Shown: positions 1 to 9,269, counted from the stretch's first letter. The stretch: DNA of 64,000 nucleotides from Tsuneonella litorea (GCF_025154015.1 NZ_JAOAMV010000002.1:496001-560000), one strand, 5' to 3'. Notes: generated by a model from the letters alone, not told the origin. Program-made: numbers and translations.

Positions 1-57
1 GTAGTCGCTCCACCCCTCCCCCGCGAGGACCAGCGGCTGTTCGACGAGCGCTGCCAT
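1..57 (-). CDS. N-terminal fragment of a protein coded downstream of thrC (possible SAM-dependent methyltransferase)
   Basis: Only the first 19 codons lie in the window. The ATG at 57 overlaps the TGA of thrC in an ATGA arrangement, so the gene is translationally coupled to threonine synthase. The visible start (MAALVEQPLVLAGEGWSDY) resembles, from memory, the N-terminus of a class I SAM-dependent methyltransferase that often follows thrC in Sphingomonadales. The fragment is too short to prove that. The frame is clearly open to the window edge. The call as a gene is fair; the function is a guess. Confidence 0.45.
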   Translation of the reverse strand, partial: MAALVEQPLVLAGEGWSDY

Positions 58-1457
58 CAGGCGCTGGGCGTGGCGCGTTCGGAGATGAATGCCCGCACCG
101 CTTCGTATTCGCCGGGAAGCTCGGCGTAACGCTCCTCGTGCGCGAACAGGTCACCCACGCGTGCGGGCAGCTGCGGGCGCTGGCCGGTCGCCCGCTCGAC
201 CGCGTCGCGGAACTTGGCCGGGTGCGCGGTGGCCAGCGTGACCAGCGGCACCTCTGCCGGGATGCCGCTCGACCGCGCGGCATGGAGCCCGATCGCGGTA
301 TGGGGGTCGATCGTCTGGCCGCACGCTTCGTGCGCCCAGCGCATGGCCGCGGTCATCTCGTCCGGTTCGACCCGCGCGCTGGCGAAGAGCGCGGCGGCGC
401 CCTCGCGCTGCGCGTTGGTCAGCCGCATCGCCCGCGACGCCTCGAACCCGCGCATCTGCTCGGCCATCGCCGGCCCGTCGCGGCCGCCGAGGTCGAACAG
501 CAGCCGCTCGAAGTTCGACGAGACCTGGATATCCATGCTGGGGGCGGCAGTGGGGGTCACCGTGCCGGCCGAATAGTCGCCCGCCGAGAGCGCGCGGTGG
601 AGAATGTCGTTGACGTTGGTGGCGACGATCAGGCGCTCGACCGGCAGGCCCATGCGCGACGCGACATAGCCGGCAAAGATATCTCCGAAATTGCCCGTCG
701 GCACGCTGAAGGCAACCTTGCGCTCGGGCGCACCTAGCTGCAGCGCGGCGGCGAAATAGTAGACCACTTGCGCCATCAGACGCGCCCAGTTGATCGAATT
801 GACCGCCGACAGCCGGAACCGCCCGGTCATCTCGCCGTCGCCGAACATCCGCTTCACCATCGCCTGCGCGTCGTCGAAGCTGCCGTCGATGGCGATGTTG
901 TGGACGTTGGGCGCGAGCACGGTGGTCATCTGGCGACGCTGGACGTCGCTGACCTTGCCGTGCGGGTGAAGCATGAAGACCTCCACCCCTTCGCGGCCCG
1001 CCACCGCATCGATCGCCGCGCTACCCGTGTCGCCGCTGGTGGCGCCAACGATCGTGAGGTTGCCACCCGCCCTGGCGAGAAACTCCTCGAACAACAGGCC
1101 GAGCAGTTGCAGCGCGACGTCCTTGAACGCGAGGGTGGGACCATGAAACAGTTCGAGCAGCCAGTGCTGCTCATCCAGCTGGGCGAGCGGGGTGACCGCC
1201 TCGTGCGCGAACCGGCCATAGGCGCTGCGGGTCAGCTCTAGCAGCCGTTCGTCGGCCAGGCTCCCGGCGACGAACGGCGCCATCACCCGCGCCGCGAGTT
1301 CCGGATAGGGCAACCCGCGCATGGCGGCGATCTCTGCGGCCGTGAATGCGGGCCATTCGCGCGGGACATAAAGGCCGCCGTCGCTCGCCAGCCCGGCAAG
1401 CGTTGCGCCCTCGAAATCGAGCGCCGGGGCGCTCCCTCGGGTGGAGACGTATTCCAT
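57..1457 (-). CDS. thrC: Threonine synthase
   Basis: A 466-residue PLP enzyme converting O-phosphohomoserine to threonine in the cytosol, the last step of threonine synthesis. The PLP lysine is K112 in HGPTLAFKDVALQ, and the phosphate-binding loop is visible in GATSGDTGSAA. The N-terminal MEYVSTRG is typical of the long (fungal/proteobacterial type) ThrC. Length fits the family. The ATG at 1457 is the natural start. The gene sits 49 bases after SURF1 on the same strand and overlaps the next gene by ATGA, so it is probably read through from the cytochrome oxidase assembly cluster. Confidence 0.97.
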   Translation of the reverse strand: MEYVSTRGSAPALDFEGATLAGLASDGGLYVPREWPAFTAAEIAAMRGLPYPELAARVMAPFVAGSLADERLLELTRSAYGRFAHEAVTPLAQLDEQHWLLELFHGPTLAFKDVALQLLGLLFEEFLARAGGNLTIVGATSGDTGSAAIDAVAGREGVEVFMLHPHGKVSDVQRRQMTTVLAPNVHNIAIDGSFDDAQAMVKRMFGDGEMTGRFRLSAVNSINWARLMAQVVYYFAAALQLGAPERKVAFSVPTGNFGDIFAGYVASRMGLPVERLIVATNVNDILHRALSAGDYSAGTVTPTAAPSMDIQVSSNFERLLFDLGGRDGPAMAEQMRGFEASRAMRLTNAQREGAAALFASARVEPDEMTAAMRWAHEACGQTIDPHTAIGLHAARSSGIPAEVPLVTLATAHPAKFRDAVERATGQRPQLPARVGDLFAHEERYAELPGEYEAVRAFISERATPSA

Positions 1458-1506
1458 CGTGCCCGCGCCTAGCCGCGCGTCGCACCGGCGGCAAGCAAGC
1501 CCGGCT

Positions 1507-2091
1507 TTACGCGGCCGAAGACCGCCACCTTTTGCGCAGCGCGAGGACGTAGATCACCAAGGCCGTGAGCGCGAAGAGAAACCACTGCACAGCGTAGGAC
1601 AGGTGATTGTTCGGCACGTCGCGCGGGTCGGGCAGCGCGAGCTGGGCAAGGCCCGCCCGGGCCGGGACGGCGACCAGCTTCGCACCGTTGCGGTAAGGCC
1701 CGACGATACCGTCGACCCGGCCGCCCTCCCACTGCGGGCGCACCGGCTCGCGCGCCCAGCCAATTGCCACGGCCGCCGTGCCGCCGCCCGGCAGGGCGCA
1801 GCGGGCGATGTGCGCCCAGCCGGTTTCGCCGGACGCGGCGTGACCCGCAAGGGTATCGATCGACAGCACGCGCGCGCAATCCACGCGCGACCGCCGGTAG
1901 AGCGCCCCGTCGATGTCTTCGGCCCGGGTCGGCCATGCAGCCTCCGCAGACATCGCCTGCGCCCGCTGGTAACGCGCGAGCTGCGCCTCCTTCTCGTCGA
2001 GCCGGGCGAGTTGCCACAGGCCGAGCGCGATCATCGCCAGCACCGCGAGCGCCACGATCAGGGTCGCGAGGACAGGAACGCGCCGGGTCAC
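1507..2091 (-). CDS. SURF1 family cytochrome oxidase assembly protein
   Basis: 194 residues. One transmembrane helix near the N-terminus (about residues 5-26) and one near the C-terminus (about 166-186) flank a periplasmic domain, the standard SURF1 topology. Family markers include the GLWQLARL motif after helix 1 and PNNHLSYAVQWFLFA before helix 2. SURF1 helps insert heme a into subunit I of aa3 oxidases. The start is GTG at 2091, overlapping the TGA of the DUF983 gene (GTGA). Its place after ctaE and DUF983 supports the role. Confidence 0.93.
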   Translation of the reverse strand: MTRRVPVLATLIVALAVLAMIALGLWQLARLDEKEAQLARYQRAQAMSAEAAWPTRAEDIDGALYRRSRVDCARVLSIDTLAGHAASGETGWAHIARCALPGGGTAAVAIGWAREPVRPQWEGGRVDGIVGPYRNGAKLVAVPARAGLAQLALPDPRDVPNNHLSYAVQWFLFALTALVIYVLALRKRWRSSAA

Positions 2092-2474
2092 TTGCCCAGC
2101 CGCCCCTCGCCCGCGCGGTTGCGGAATTCACTCGCCAGCAGCCCAGCCTTGGCGAGACGCAGGCCGCCGAGCACCAGCAGGGTGGTGACCGGAACCCAGA
2201 CGAGCGCCTGCAGCCAGTACGGCGGGTCGGCTGCCAGCTGGAGGCCGATGGCCAGCGTGGCCACGAGGCCGCCGATGATCAGGATCAGGAACGCCGCCGG
2301 CCCGTCCCCGACGTCGAACCGCGTGAAATCGAGCGCGCAGACGCGGCAGCGGTCGGCAAATCGCACGGTGCCCGCGAACAGCGTCTTCGCCCCGCAGCGC
2401 GGGCACAAACCGAAAAGGGCAGCCCGGGCGATCCCGGGCTGCCCCTTCTCGGTGTCCGGGTCCGCCGGATTCAT
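2088..2474 (-). CDS. DUF983 family membrane protein
   Basis: 128 residues with two zinc-ribbon-like pairs, CPRCG and CRVC, ahead of two hydrophobic helices (about residues 57-78 and 84-104). DUF983 proteins are regularly encoded among oxidase assembly genes in alphaproteobacteria; their exact role is unknown, with copper or heme delivery a guess. The ATG at 2474 overlaps the stop of ctaE (ATGA). An oddity is a perfect 12-base-pair hairpin followed by TTTT inside codons 9-22, which looks like an intrinsic terminator (listed separately). Translation through it still gives family-like sequence (ARAALFGLCPRCG), so the start is credible. Confidence 0.88.
   Translation of the reverse strand: MNPADPDTEKGQPGIARAALFGLCPRCGAKTLFAGTVRFADRCRVCALDFTRFDVGDGPAAFLILIIGGLVATLAIGLQLAADPPYWLQALVWVPVTTLLVLGGLRLAKAGLLASEFRNRAGEGRLGK
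2417..2444 (-). terminator. Intrinsic terminator embedded in the DUF983 coding start
   Basis: Perfect 12-bp inverted repeat: GGGCAGCCCGGG at 2417-2428, loop CGAT, CCCGGGCTGCCC at 2433-2444. Read on the minus strand, the stem is followed directly by TTTTCGG (2416-2410). It lies about 30 bases after the ctaE stop, where a terminator would be expected, yet inside the next gene. It could attenuate DUF983/SURF1/thrC relative to ctaE, or mark an mRNA end. Confidence 0.7.
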
Positions 2475-3301
2475 CAGTGGATCGGCGCGCCCCAGCCGCC
2501 CCAGACGTAGATCACGACGAAGAGGAACAGCCACACCACGTCGACGAAGTGCCAGTACCACGCCGCCGCCTCGAAGCCGAAGTGCTGCTGCGGGGTGAAA
2601 TGGCCCTTGTAGGTGCGCACGAGGCAGACGATCAGGAAGATCGTGCCGACGAGCACGTGGAAGCCGTGGAACCCGGTCGCCATGTAGAACGCCGACCCAT
2701 AGGTGTTGAGGCCGAAGGCGAAGGGCGCGTGGACGTATTCGTAGGCTTGGATGCTGGTGAACAGGATGCCCAGCAGGATCGTCAGCCACAGCCCCTTCTT
2801 GAGCCCGTCACGGTCGCCGTGGATCAGCGAGTGGTGGGCCCAGGTGACCGTCGTGCCCGAGCAGAGCAGGATCAGCGTGTTGAGCAGCGGCAGGTCGAAC
2901 GGATCCATCACCGCCTCGATCGCCTTGGGGGGGAATTGCCCGCCGACCACTTCGGCCAGTTCGCTGGGGAACAAGGCAAAGTCGAAGAAGGCCCAGAACC
3001 AGCCGAGGAAGAACATCACTTCAGAGGCGATGAACAGGATCATCCCGTAGCGCAGGTGCAGCTGCACGACCGGCGTGTGATCGCCCGCCTGCGCTTCCTT
3101 CACGATGTTGGAGAACCAGCTGAAGAAGGTCGCGATCAGGCCGGCGATGCCGAGCCCGAGCACGATCGGCCAGCCGCCCATCGTGTCGCGGTGCATGAAC
3201 AGCACCATGCCGCTGGTGAACATGACCGCGGAGATCGAGCCGATCAGCGGCCAGATGTCGGGCGGGAGGATGTGATACTGGTGGTTCTTGGCGCCGGCCA
3301 T
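2474..3301 (-). CDS. ctaE: Cytochrome c oxidase subunit III
   Basis: 275 residues, the expected length for bacterial COX3, with seven hydrophobic helices. The conserved Glu region in helix III is present (ASEVMFFLGWFWAFFDFAL), as is the terminal HFVDVVWLFLFVVIYVWGG. Subunit III stabilises the aa3 core and the lipid/O2 path in the inner membrane. The ATG at 3301 gives the conserved MAGAKNHQYHILPPDIWP start; a longer upstream frame has no family similarity. It follows ctaG after about 77 bases and is coupled by ATGA to DUF983. Confidence 0.97.
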   Translation of the reverse strand: MAGAKNHQYHILPPDIWPLIGSISAVMFTSGMVLFMHRDTMGGWPIVLGLGIAGLIATFFSWFSNIVKEAQAGDHTPVVQLHLRYGMILFIASEVMFFLGWFWAFFDFALFPSELAEVVGGQFPPKAIEAVMDPFDLPLLNTLILLCSGTTVTWAHHSLIHGDRDGLKKGLWLTILLGILFTSIQAYEYVHAPFAFGLNTYGSAFYMATGFHGFHVLVGTIFLIVCLVRTYKGHFTPQQHFGFEAAAWYWHFVDVVWLFLFVVIYVWGGWGAPIH

Positions 3302-3378
3302 GAGGATTGCTCTGTCCCTGTTGGAAGCGGAATTGCGGTTGCCCTTAGAGCGCCTCCGCCCCGGGGTCCAGTGGCCTC

Positions 3379-3951
3379 TTAGCCTTCGGCGTCCGAACGG
3401 TGGAAAGTATAGCTCAGGGTGATCTGTTCGACCGGGGCGGCGTCGGGATCGCTGCGGATCGACGGGTCGACGTAATACAGCACCGGCATGTTGATTTCCT
3501 GCCCGGGCTGCAAGGTCTGCTCGGTGAAGCAGAAGCACTGGATCTTGTTGAAATAGGCACCGGTCTGGTCGGGCGAGACATTGAAGCTGGCCTGCCCGGT
3601 GATCGGCTTGTCCGAGTTGTTCTTCGCATAGAAGAACGCCATCCGCCGCTGGCCGAGCCGGACAGTCTCGGTCACCTGTTCGGGCCGGAATGTCCACGGC
3701 AGGTCGGGATCGATGTTGGCATCGAACCGCACCGAGATCGTCGCCCCGGCAAGCTGCTGGGCGCGGGCAGCGGCGAGCGACGCCTCGTCCTCGGTGGCAA
3801 CCTGGATCGTCCCGCCGAAGCCGGTGACCTGGCAGAAGATCCGGTAGAGCGGCACCGCCGCGAAACCGAGTCCGAGCATCGCCAGCCCGAACGCCGCGGC
3901 CATCAGGCCGACCTTCAGGTTGCTGCGCTGGACCGAAACCGTGCTCGACAT
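3379..3951 (-). CDS. ctaG: Cytochrome c oxidase assembly protein CtaG/Cox11
   Basis: 190 residues. A single N-terminal membrane anchor (about 12-33) is followed by a periplasmic immunoglobulin-like copper domain. The family signature VPLYRIFCQVTGFGGT comes right after the helix, and the copper-binding Cys pair is in QCFCFTEQTL. Cox11 delivers copper to the CuB site of subunit I. The ATG at 3951 overlaps the stop of the small CoxF-like gene. Gene order ctaB-coxF-ctaG-ctaE is classic for alphaproteobacteria. Confidence 0.96.
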   Translation of the reverse strand: MSSTVSVQRSNLKVGLMAAAFGLAMLGLGFAAVPLYRIFCQVTGFGGTIQVATEDEASLAAARAQQLAGATISVRFDANIDPDLPWTFRPEQVTETVRLGQRRMAFFYAKNNSDKPITGQASFNVSPDQTGAYFNKIQCFCFTEQTLQPGQEINMPVLYYVDPSIRSDPDAAPVEQITLSYTFHRSDAEG

Positions 3952-4076
3952 CAGCGGCCCATCTGGACAAACGTGAGTGCGTAGAAAAGCAGCACGAAGA
4001 ACACCAGAACCGCCGCCAGGACGACGTTGCGGCTCTTGCGCCGCCGCTTGAACTCGGTCTCTTCCTCGGGTGTCAT
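3951..4076 (-). CDS. CoxF-like small membrane protein
   Basis: A 41-residue protein ([20 protein letters not shown] at the N-terminus) with a charged cytosolic head and one transmembrane helix (about residues 18-37). It is coupled at both ends: ATG overlapping the TGA of ctaB, and its TGA overlapping the ATG of ctaG. A short protein called CoxF occupies this slot in other alphaproteobacterial oxidase operons; the assignment rests on size, topology and position. The function is not established. Confidence 0.85.
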   Translation of the reverse strand: MTPEEETEFKRRRKSRNVVLAAVLVFFVLLFYALTFVQMGR

Positions 4077-4990
4077 GCGAACACCCCCTGCCCGTAAATC
4101 GCGCGATCGGCAACCAGCGCCGCGAACAGTGCGAAAAGATAGAGCACGCTGAACGCGAACAATCGCTTCTCGGGCTTCATCGCGTCCCCCGGCCCGGCCC
4201 GGCGCAGCGCCACCGGGACCGAGAGCGCGATGAAGGCAAGGCTCAGCAGCATGGCCACCGCGCCGTACACCGCGCCCGTCCCGCCGATGAACCACGGGGC
4301 CGCCGCGATCGGCAGAAGCAGGACCGCATAGGCGATGATCTGGCGCCGCGTGCTCGCCTCGCCCTTGACCACCGGCATCATCGGAATGCCCACTTTGGCG
4401 TAGTCGGTCTGCACGAACAGCGCGAGCGCCCAGAAGTGCGGCGGGGTCCAGAAGAAGATGATCGCGAACAGCAGCACCGGCATCAGCGTGATGTCGTGCG
4501 TCACCGCGATCCAGCCGATCATCGGCGGGAACGCGCCCGCCCCGCCGCCGATAACGATGTTCTGCGGCGTGCGCGGCTTGAGCCAGATCGTGTAGACGAC
4601 CGCGTAATAGACGATCGAAACGGCAAGGATCGCCGCCGCCAGCCAGCTGACCGCAACGCCCATCAGCCCGACCGAGGCGACCGACAGCGCGATGCCGAAA
4701 TCGCGCGCGTCGGTGCGCCGCATCCGCCCGCCGGGGATTGGCCGGCCTGCGGTACGCTTCATGCCGGCGTCGATGTCGGCTTCCCACCACTGGTTGAGCG
4801 CCGCCGCGCCCCCTGCACCCATCGCGATGCACAGGACGGCGACGAACCCGACCAGCGGATGAATGTAGCCCGGTGCGGCCAGCAGTCCGCACAGCCCGGT
4901 GAAGATCACCAGGCTCATCACGCGCGGCTTGGTCAGCGACACGAAGTCGCGCCAGTCGGTCGGCAGGTAGAGGGCGGGAGATTCGCTCAT
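4073..4990 (-). CDS. ctaB: Protoheme IX farnesyltransferase (heme O synthase)
   Basis: 305 residues, a polytopic UbiA-type prenyltransferase. The first Asp-rich motif is visible as [19 protein letters not shown], and the second conserved segment as [20 protein letters not shown] followed by IPMMPVV. It attaches farnesyl to heme b to give heme O, the precursor of heme A for the aa3 oxidase, in the inner membrane. The ATG at 4990 gives [23 protein letters not shown], the usual beginning. It is separated from ctaD by an epoxide hydrolase gene and a 278-base non-coding stretch, so it probably has its own promoter. Confidence 0.97.
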   Translation of the reverse strand: MSESPALYLPTDWRDFVSLTKPRVMSLVIFTGLCGLLAAPGYIHPLVGFVAVLCIAMGAGGAAALNQWWEADIDAGMKRTAGRPIPGGRMRRTDARDFGIALSVASVGLMGVAVSWLAAAILAVSIVYYAVVYTIWLKPRTPQNIVIGGGAGAFPPMIGWIAVTHDITLMPVLLFAIIFFWTPPHFWALALFVQTDYAKVGIPMMPVVKGEASTRRQIIAYAVLLLPIAAAPWFIGGTGAVYGAVAMLLSLAFIALSVPVALRRAGPGDAMKPEKRLFAFSVLYLFALFAALVADRAIYGQGVFA

Positions 4991-5268
4991 CGGGGACGGG
5001 CGGCCATATAGGGACGGAGCGGCGCCGAGGGAAGCGCTGCTGGTTTTCCCCCGTGCGGGTAAGAGCACCACGCAAGCCTTTTCGAACCAGTGGTCGATTT
5101 TTCGGATGTACCGCTGCAAGCGCCAGGGGACGTGCCGAAGGCGTGCTGGGTCTTCCCCGAAGAAACGCAGACGAGCGACGTAACCCGTCATCTGCAAAGC
5201 GTCCGCCAGCGCGAGGAGGTCCCTGGGCGAGCACGTGATGCTCGCATGTCGACGGGACGAAAGAGGCC
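4991..5268. other. Intergenic stretch between ctaB and the epoxide hydrolase
   Basis: A 278-base region without a recognisable gene. A minus-strand frame stays open through it and runs in frame into ctaB, encoding a segment such as [20 protein letters not shown]; it matches no family I know and has no good start. The stretch probably holds the promoter of ctaB-coxF-ctaG-ctaE. I see no clear terminator for the hydrolase in it. Confidence 0.4.
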
Positions 5269-6228
5269 TCAGACCCGCGCCAACCAGTCGAGAAGCAGCC
5301 GATTGACTTCTTGCGGCCGTTCCTGCTGTGTCCAGTGGCCGACGCCTTCCAGGATGTGTCCTTCGACCCTCGGGGCGAAGTTGCGCATCATGGCGACGGG
5401 ATCGGCCACGGCGCCGAACAGGAACGTCGCCGGGTCGCGGTCGCCGCCGATGAACAGGCTGGGCTGCTCGATCCGCTTGCCCTTCCAGCCCTGCAGCCAT
5501 TCGTAGTCGCGCTCGTGGTTGCGGTAGCGATTGAGCGGGCCGCGGAAGCCGCTCTGGCTGAACTCTCGGCCGTAGAACGCGATGTCTTCTTGCGTGAGCC
5601 AAGGCACTGGCCGGGGATCGGGCAGCCCGTCGAGAAACTTCGCGCCAAGCGGCTTGTCCCAGTAGGCGCCCGGCGGAACGTCGCCGCAAATGGAATACAT
5701 CATGCGGTGCACGAACCCCTGCGGGTCGGCTTCCGCCTCAGCCTCGGCGACGCCCGGTTCCTGGAAGTATTCCTGGTAGAAGAACTTGCCCTGGCTGGTG
5801 AAGTGCTCGCGGAAGACCTCGGTGAACGGCCGGCTGGGCACCCCCGCGAACGGGACCGAGAGGCCCGCGACCGCGACGATCCGCTCAGGATGGGTGAGCG
5901 CGGTGTTCCAGACGATCGGCGCGCCCCAGTCGTGCCCGACGAGGATAACCGGCGCGTCGGGCTGCAAGGCGTCGGCGAGACCGACGAGGTCGCCGGCGAT
6001 CTTCTCGAGCGTGTAGTCGGCCACTTCGGGCGGCTTGTCCGAACCGCCATACCCACGCACGTCGATCGCGCAGGCGGTGTAGCCCTCCCCTGCAACCGGG
6101 CCGATCTGGTGGCGCCACGAATACCAGCTTTCGGGAAAGCCGTGGACGAAGATCACCAGCGGGCCGGTTCCCTCGATCGCGCAGCGCAGCGTCGCTTCGC
6201 CGGTATCGATCAGGTGCATATCGGGCAT
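5269..6228 (-). CDS. Alpha/beta hydrolase, soluble epoxide hydrolase type
   Basis: 319 residues. The [13 protein letters not shown] oxyanion motif is typical of epoxide hydrolases. The nucleophile is the Asp in [11 protein letters not shown], and the catalytic His is in [11 protein letters not shown]; cap-domain tyrosines are plausible in AFYGREF and NRYRNH. It would open epoxides to diols in the cytosol; the substrate is unknown. The ATG at 6228 is chosen because GGGGGAGAG precedes it at good spacing. The gene is inserted between ctaD and ctaB and is preceded by a strong terminator, so it is an intruder in the oxidase cluster rather than a partner. Confidence 0.85.
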   Translation of the reverse strand: MPDMHLIDTGEATLRCAIEGTGPLVIFVHGFPESWYSWRHQIGPVAGEGYTACAIDVRGYGGSDKPPEVADYTLEKIAGDLVGLADALQPDAPVILVGHDWGAPIVWNTALTHPERIVAVAGLSVPFAGVPSRPFTEVFREHFTSQGKFFYQEYFQEPGVAEAEAEADPQGFVHRMMYSICGDVPPGAYWDKPLGAKFLDGLPDPRPVPWLTQEDIAFYGREFSQSGFRGPLNRYRNHERDYEWLQGWKGKRIEQPSLFIGGDRDPATFLFGAVADPVAMMRNFAPRVEGHILEGVGHWTQQERPQEVNRLLLDWLARV

Positions 6229-6250
6229 AGTTGCTCTCCCCCAAAGCAAA

Positions 6251-6285
6251 CGGCCGGCCCCCCTTCTGGTCTGGGGGACCGGCCG
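6251..6285 (-). terminator. Terminator after ctaD
   Basis: Inverted repeat CGGCCGGCCCCCC (6251-6263) and GGGGGACCGGCCG (6273-6285), 13 bp with one G-T pair. On the minus strand it is followed by TTTGCTTTGG. It lies between the ctaD stop and the hydrolase start, ending the ctaC-ctaD transcript. Confidence 0.8.
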
Positions 6286-6310
6286 CCTGTGCTTGTCAAT
6301 CCTGCAAGGG

Positions 6311-8029
6311 TCAGGCCGGAGCGGCGCCCTTGGGCAGGTGGTTGTGGTAATCGTGGTCGTCCTCGATCACCGGAAGCGTTTCGAACTGGTGATACGGCGG
6401 CGGGCTCGACAGGCTCCACTCGAGGGTCGTGGCCCCCTCGCCCCAGTAGTTCGCGCCGACCTTCTTGCCTGCGGTGAACGCGTAGATCAGGTTGACGAAG
6501 AAGAAGATCATCGACCCGGCCATGATCGCGTAGCCGATCGAGCTGAGCTCGTTCCACTGCGCGAACGCTTCCGCGTAGTCGGGGTAGCGGCGCGGCATGC
6601 CCTGCCAGCCCAGGAAGTGCTGCGGGAAGAAGATCACGTTCACGCCGATGAAGAAGACCCAGAAATGCAGGTGCGCCAGCAGCTCGGAGTGCATCCGGCC
6701 GCTCATCTTCGGGAACCAGTAGTAGAAGCCCGCGAAGAGGCTGAACACCGCACCCATCGACAGCACGTAGTGGAAGTGCGCGACGACGAAGTAGGTGTCG
6801 TGCACCACGTCGTCCACGCCGCCATTGGCAAGATAGACGCCGGTCACGCCGCCGACCGTGAACAGGAAGATCATGCCCAGCGCCCAGACCATGGGCGACT
6901 TGAACTCGATCGAGCCGCCCCACATCGTGGCGATCCAGCTGAAGATCTTCACGCCGGTGGGCACCGCGATGACCATGGTGGCGGCCGTGAAGTACATCTT
7001 CGTGTTCACGTCGAGGCCCACGGTGTACATGTGGTGCGCCCAGACGATGAAGCCGACGACGCCGATCGCGACCATCGCGTAGGCCATGCCGAGGTAGCCG
7101 AACACCGGCTTGCGGCTGAAGGTGGCGACGATCTGGCTGATCATGCCGAAGCCCGGCAGGATCATGATGTAGACCTCCGGGTGGCCGAAGAACCAGAACA
7201 GGTGCTGGTAGAGGATCGGGTCGCCGCCGCCATCGGCCGCGAAGAAGGTCGTGCCGAAATTACGGTCGGTGATCAGCATGGTGATCGCCGCGGCGAGCAC
7301 CGGCAGTGCCAGCAGAAGCAGGAACGCGGTGACCAGGATCGACCACACGAACAGCGGCATCTTGTGCAGGGTCATGCCCGGCGCGCGCATGTTGAAGATC
7401 GTGGTGATGAAGTTGATCGCACCCATGATCGAGGCCGCACCGGCAAGGTGCAGCGCGAAGATCGCGAAGTCGGTCGCCGGACCGGGCGATCCGCTGGTCG
7501 ACAGCGGGGCGTAGACGGTCCAGCCGGTGCCCGAGCCGTTACCCGTCGCGTCGCCCGGCATGAACAGCGAGATGCACAGCGAGGTGAAGCCCGCGACGGT
7601 CAGCCAGAACGAGATGTTGTTCATCCGCGGAAAGGCCATGTCCGGCGCACCGATCATCAGCGGCACGAACCAGTTGCCGAAGCCACCGATCATCGCCGGC
7701 ATGACCATGAAGAAGACCATGATCAGGCCATGCGCGGTGATCAGCACGTTCCACGCGTGGAGGTTGGCCTCGAAGCTCGCCTCGCCGCCCATCAGGGCCA
7801 CCCAGCTGCCGAGGACCTGGATGCCCGGCTGCGCCAGCTCGGCGCGCATAACGCCCGAGATCGCGCCGCCCACGATCCCCGCGAAGATCGCGAAGATGAG
7901 GTACAGCGTGCCGATGTCCTTGTGATTGGTGGACATGAACCACCGGGCGAAGAAGCCCGGCTTGTGATCCGCGTCGTGGTGCGCGTGATCGTCGTGGTGA
8001 GCCTGGAAGGTGTCGGCGGTGGTGGCCAT
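6311..8029 (-). CDS. ctaD: Cytochrome c oxidase subunit I (aa3 type)
   Basis: 572 residues, twelve membrane helices, the catalytic subunit of the proton-pumping terminal oxidase. Visible ligands: low-spin heme a His in [10 protein letters not shown]; CuB His and cross-linked Tyr in [13 protein letters not shown]; the CuB His pair in WAHHMYTVG; heme a3 and heme a His in [11 protein letters not shown]. The D-channel Asn/Asp region is also intact ([20 protein letters not shown]). The N-terminus is His-rich ([14 protein letters not shown]). The ATG at 8029 gives [13 protein letters not shown]; upstream codons carry no family sequence. It lies 31 bases after ctaC. Confidence 0.98.
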   Translation of the reverse strand: MATTADTFQAHHDDHAHHDADHKPGFFARWFMSTNHKDIGTLYLIFAIFAGIVGGAISGVMRAELAQPGIQVLGSWVALMGGEASFEANLHAWNVLITAHGLIMVFFMVMPAMIGGFGNWFVPLMIGAPDMAFPRMNNISFWLTVAGFTSLCISLFMPGDATGNGSGTGWTVYAPLSTSGSPGPATDFAIFALHLAGAASIMGAINFITTIFNMRAPGMTLHKMPLFVWSILVTAFLLLLALPVLAAAITMLITDRNFGTTFFAADGGGDPILYQHLFWFFGHPEVYIMILPGFGMISQIVATFSRKPVFGYLGMAYAMVAIGVVGFIVWAHHMYTVGLDVNTKMYFTAATMVIAVPTGVKIFSWIATMWGGSIEFKSPMVWALGMIFLFTVGGVTGVYLANGGVDDVVHDTYFVVAHFHYVLSMGAVFSLFAGFYYWFPKMSGRMHSELLAHLHFWVFFIGVNVIFFPQHFLGWQGMPRRYPDYAEAFAQWNELSSIGYAIMAGSMIFFFVNLIYAFTAGKKVGANYWGEGATTLEWSLSSPPPYHQFETLPVIEDDHDYHNHLPKGAAPA

Positions 8030-8060
8030 TGCTCGGGTCTCTATGCTTCGTATCGGATGA

Positions 8061-9179
8061 TCAGGCGACGGGCTTGACGGCGGCGGGCGCGCTCGGCGGG
8101 GTGCCGGCAGTCGCATCCGCGGGGGCGCCGGCGGGTTGCTGCGCGCCCGATTCGGGCTGCTGGAGCGGCGCCGCGGCGGGGGCCGCGGCTTCCTCGGCCG
8201 CACCGACCGTGCCGCCCTGTGCGCGGACCCAGGCCTCGAACTGCGGCCGCGGCAGCGCCTCGACCGCGATCGGCATGTAGCCGTGCTTGGCGCCGCACAG
8301 CTCGGAACACTGGCCGTAGTAGATGCCGGGTTCCTTGATGAACATGCGCTTTTCGTTCAGGCGGCCAGGCACGGCGTCGAGCTTGAACCACAGGCTGGGC
8401 ACCGCGAACGAGTGGATGACGTCGGCGGCGGTGGTCTGGATGCGGATCCATTCGCCCGCCGGGACCACCATGCGATTGTCGACAGCGAGGTGCGAGGGTT
8501 CGCCGCGCGAGTGCGCTTCCTCGTCGGGCAGCATGTTCGAGATCACCTCGAACCCGCCGTTGTCGGGATAGGTATAGCCCCAGTACCACTGGTAGCCGGT
8601 AACCTTGACGGTAAGGGCGTCCTTCGGCGCGCTCTTGTACTGGGCCGACAGCAGGCTGATCGAAGGCAGCGCGATGCCGATCAGGATCAGGACCGGCAGC
8701 AATGTCCAGACCACCTCGATCGTGGTGTTGTGCGTGGTGCGCGAGGGAACCGGGTTACGTCCGCGGCGGAAGCGGATCATCACGAACAGCATCAGGCCGA
8801 GGACGAAGGCGGAGATGATCGCCATGACCCAGATCAGCCAGTAATGCAGCGTATATGCCTGTTCACCGGTCGGAGAGTACTGCTTCTGCACGTCCCAGCC
8901 GCCGGCGTGGGGCTGGCCCTTGATCCATTCCGGGCCGAGCGGCTTGTAGGCCGACGCGCCAGCAGCGACGTCCTCGCTCGAGGCGTCGGCCTTGTCGTCC
9001 ACCGCGCCGATGGCGCCAGCACCCAGCTCGCTCGCGGCAGGCGCGGCTTCGGTCGCCGCGGCGGGATTGCTCGCGACCGAGGCGGGCTCCTGCGCCAGCG
9101 CGGACTGCGGGGCGAGCGCCAGGATGAGCGCGGCCCACAGCGGGGCGAGAGTGCGGAGGAACGATTTGCCGAGGATCAT
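8061..9179 (-). CDS. ctaC: Cytochrome c oxidase subunit II
   Basis: 372 residues. A signal peptide ([20 protein letters not shown]) is followed by an unusually Ala-rich segment of about 60 residues, then two transmembrane helices and the periplasmic cupredoxin domain. The CuA site is complete: His in [12 protein letters not shown] and [16 protein letters not shown]. The aromatic cytochrome c docking patch appears as [12 protein letters not shown]. The C-terminus carries a further 55 or so Ala/Pro-rich residues (low complexity). The ATG at 9179 is preferred to an in-frame ATG at 9236 because it begins a clean signal peptide; Shine-Dalgarno evidence is weak for both. Confidence 0.96.
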   Translation of the reverse strand: MILGKSFLRTLAPLWAALILALAPQSALAQEPASVASNPAAATEAAPAASELGAGAIGAVDDKADASSEDVAAGASAYKPLGPEWIKGQPHAGGWDVQKQYSPTGEQAYTLHYWLIWVMAIISAFVLGLMLFVMIRFRRGRNPVPSRTTHNTTIEVVWTLLPVLILIGIALPSISLLSAQYKSAPKDALTVKVTGYQWYWGYTYPDNGGFEVISNMLPDEEAHSRGEPSHLAVDNRMVVPAGEWIRIQTTAADVIHSFAVPSLWFKLDAVPGRLNEKRMFIKEPGIYYGQCSELCGAKHGYMPIAVEALPRPQFEAWVRAQGGTVGAAEEAAAPAAAPLQQPESGAQQPAGAPADATAGTPPSAPAAVKPVA

Positions 9180-9248
9180 CGGTGCGAAGCTTTCCGTCTT
9201 GACCTGTTTCTTATCAGCCCGGTTTTCCGCCCTCATGGCAGGCCGGAG

Positions 9249-9269
9249 AAACCCCGCGGACGGGGGTTT
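9249..9269. other. Small hairpin in the ctaC/pyrE divergent region
   Basis: AAACCCC (9249-9255) and GGGGTTT (9263-9269) form a 7-bp stem with a 7-base loop in the 189-base region between divergent ctaC and pyrE. There is no T-run on either side, so it is not a terminator. It may lie in the ctaC leader. Role unknown. Confidence 0.3.

Noticed and set aside
5041-5245. Possible short gene or decayed gene upstream of ctaB
   Set aside because: An open minus-strand frame exists, but it lacks a credible start and matches no family; it is recorded only as intergenic sequence.
6293-8077. 594-codon open frame on the plus strand over ctaD
   Set aside because: Antisense to a fully motif-supported ctaD; the product is a His/Arg/Asp-rich mirror of membrane codons without a family.
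9249-9269. Terminator or riboswitch upstream of ctaC
   Set aside because: The stem is only 7 bp and lacks a T-run; there is no alternative pairing or conserved aptamer. Kept as an unexplained hairpin.
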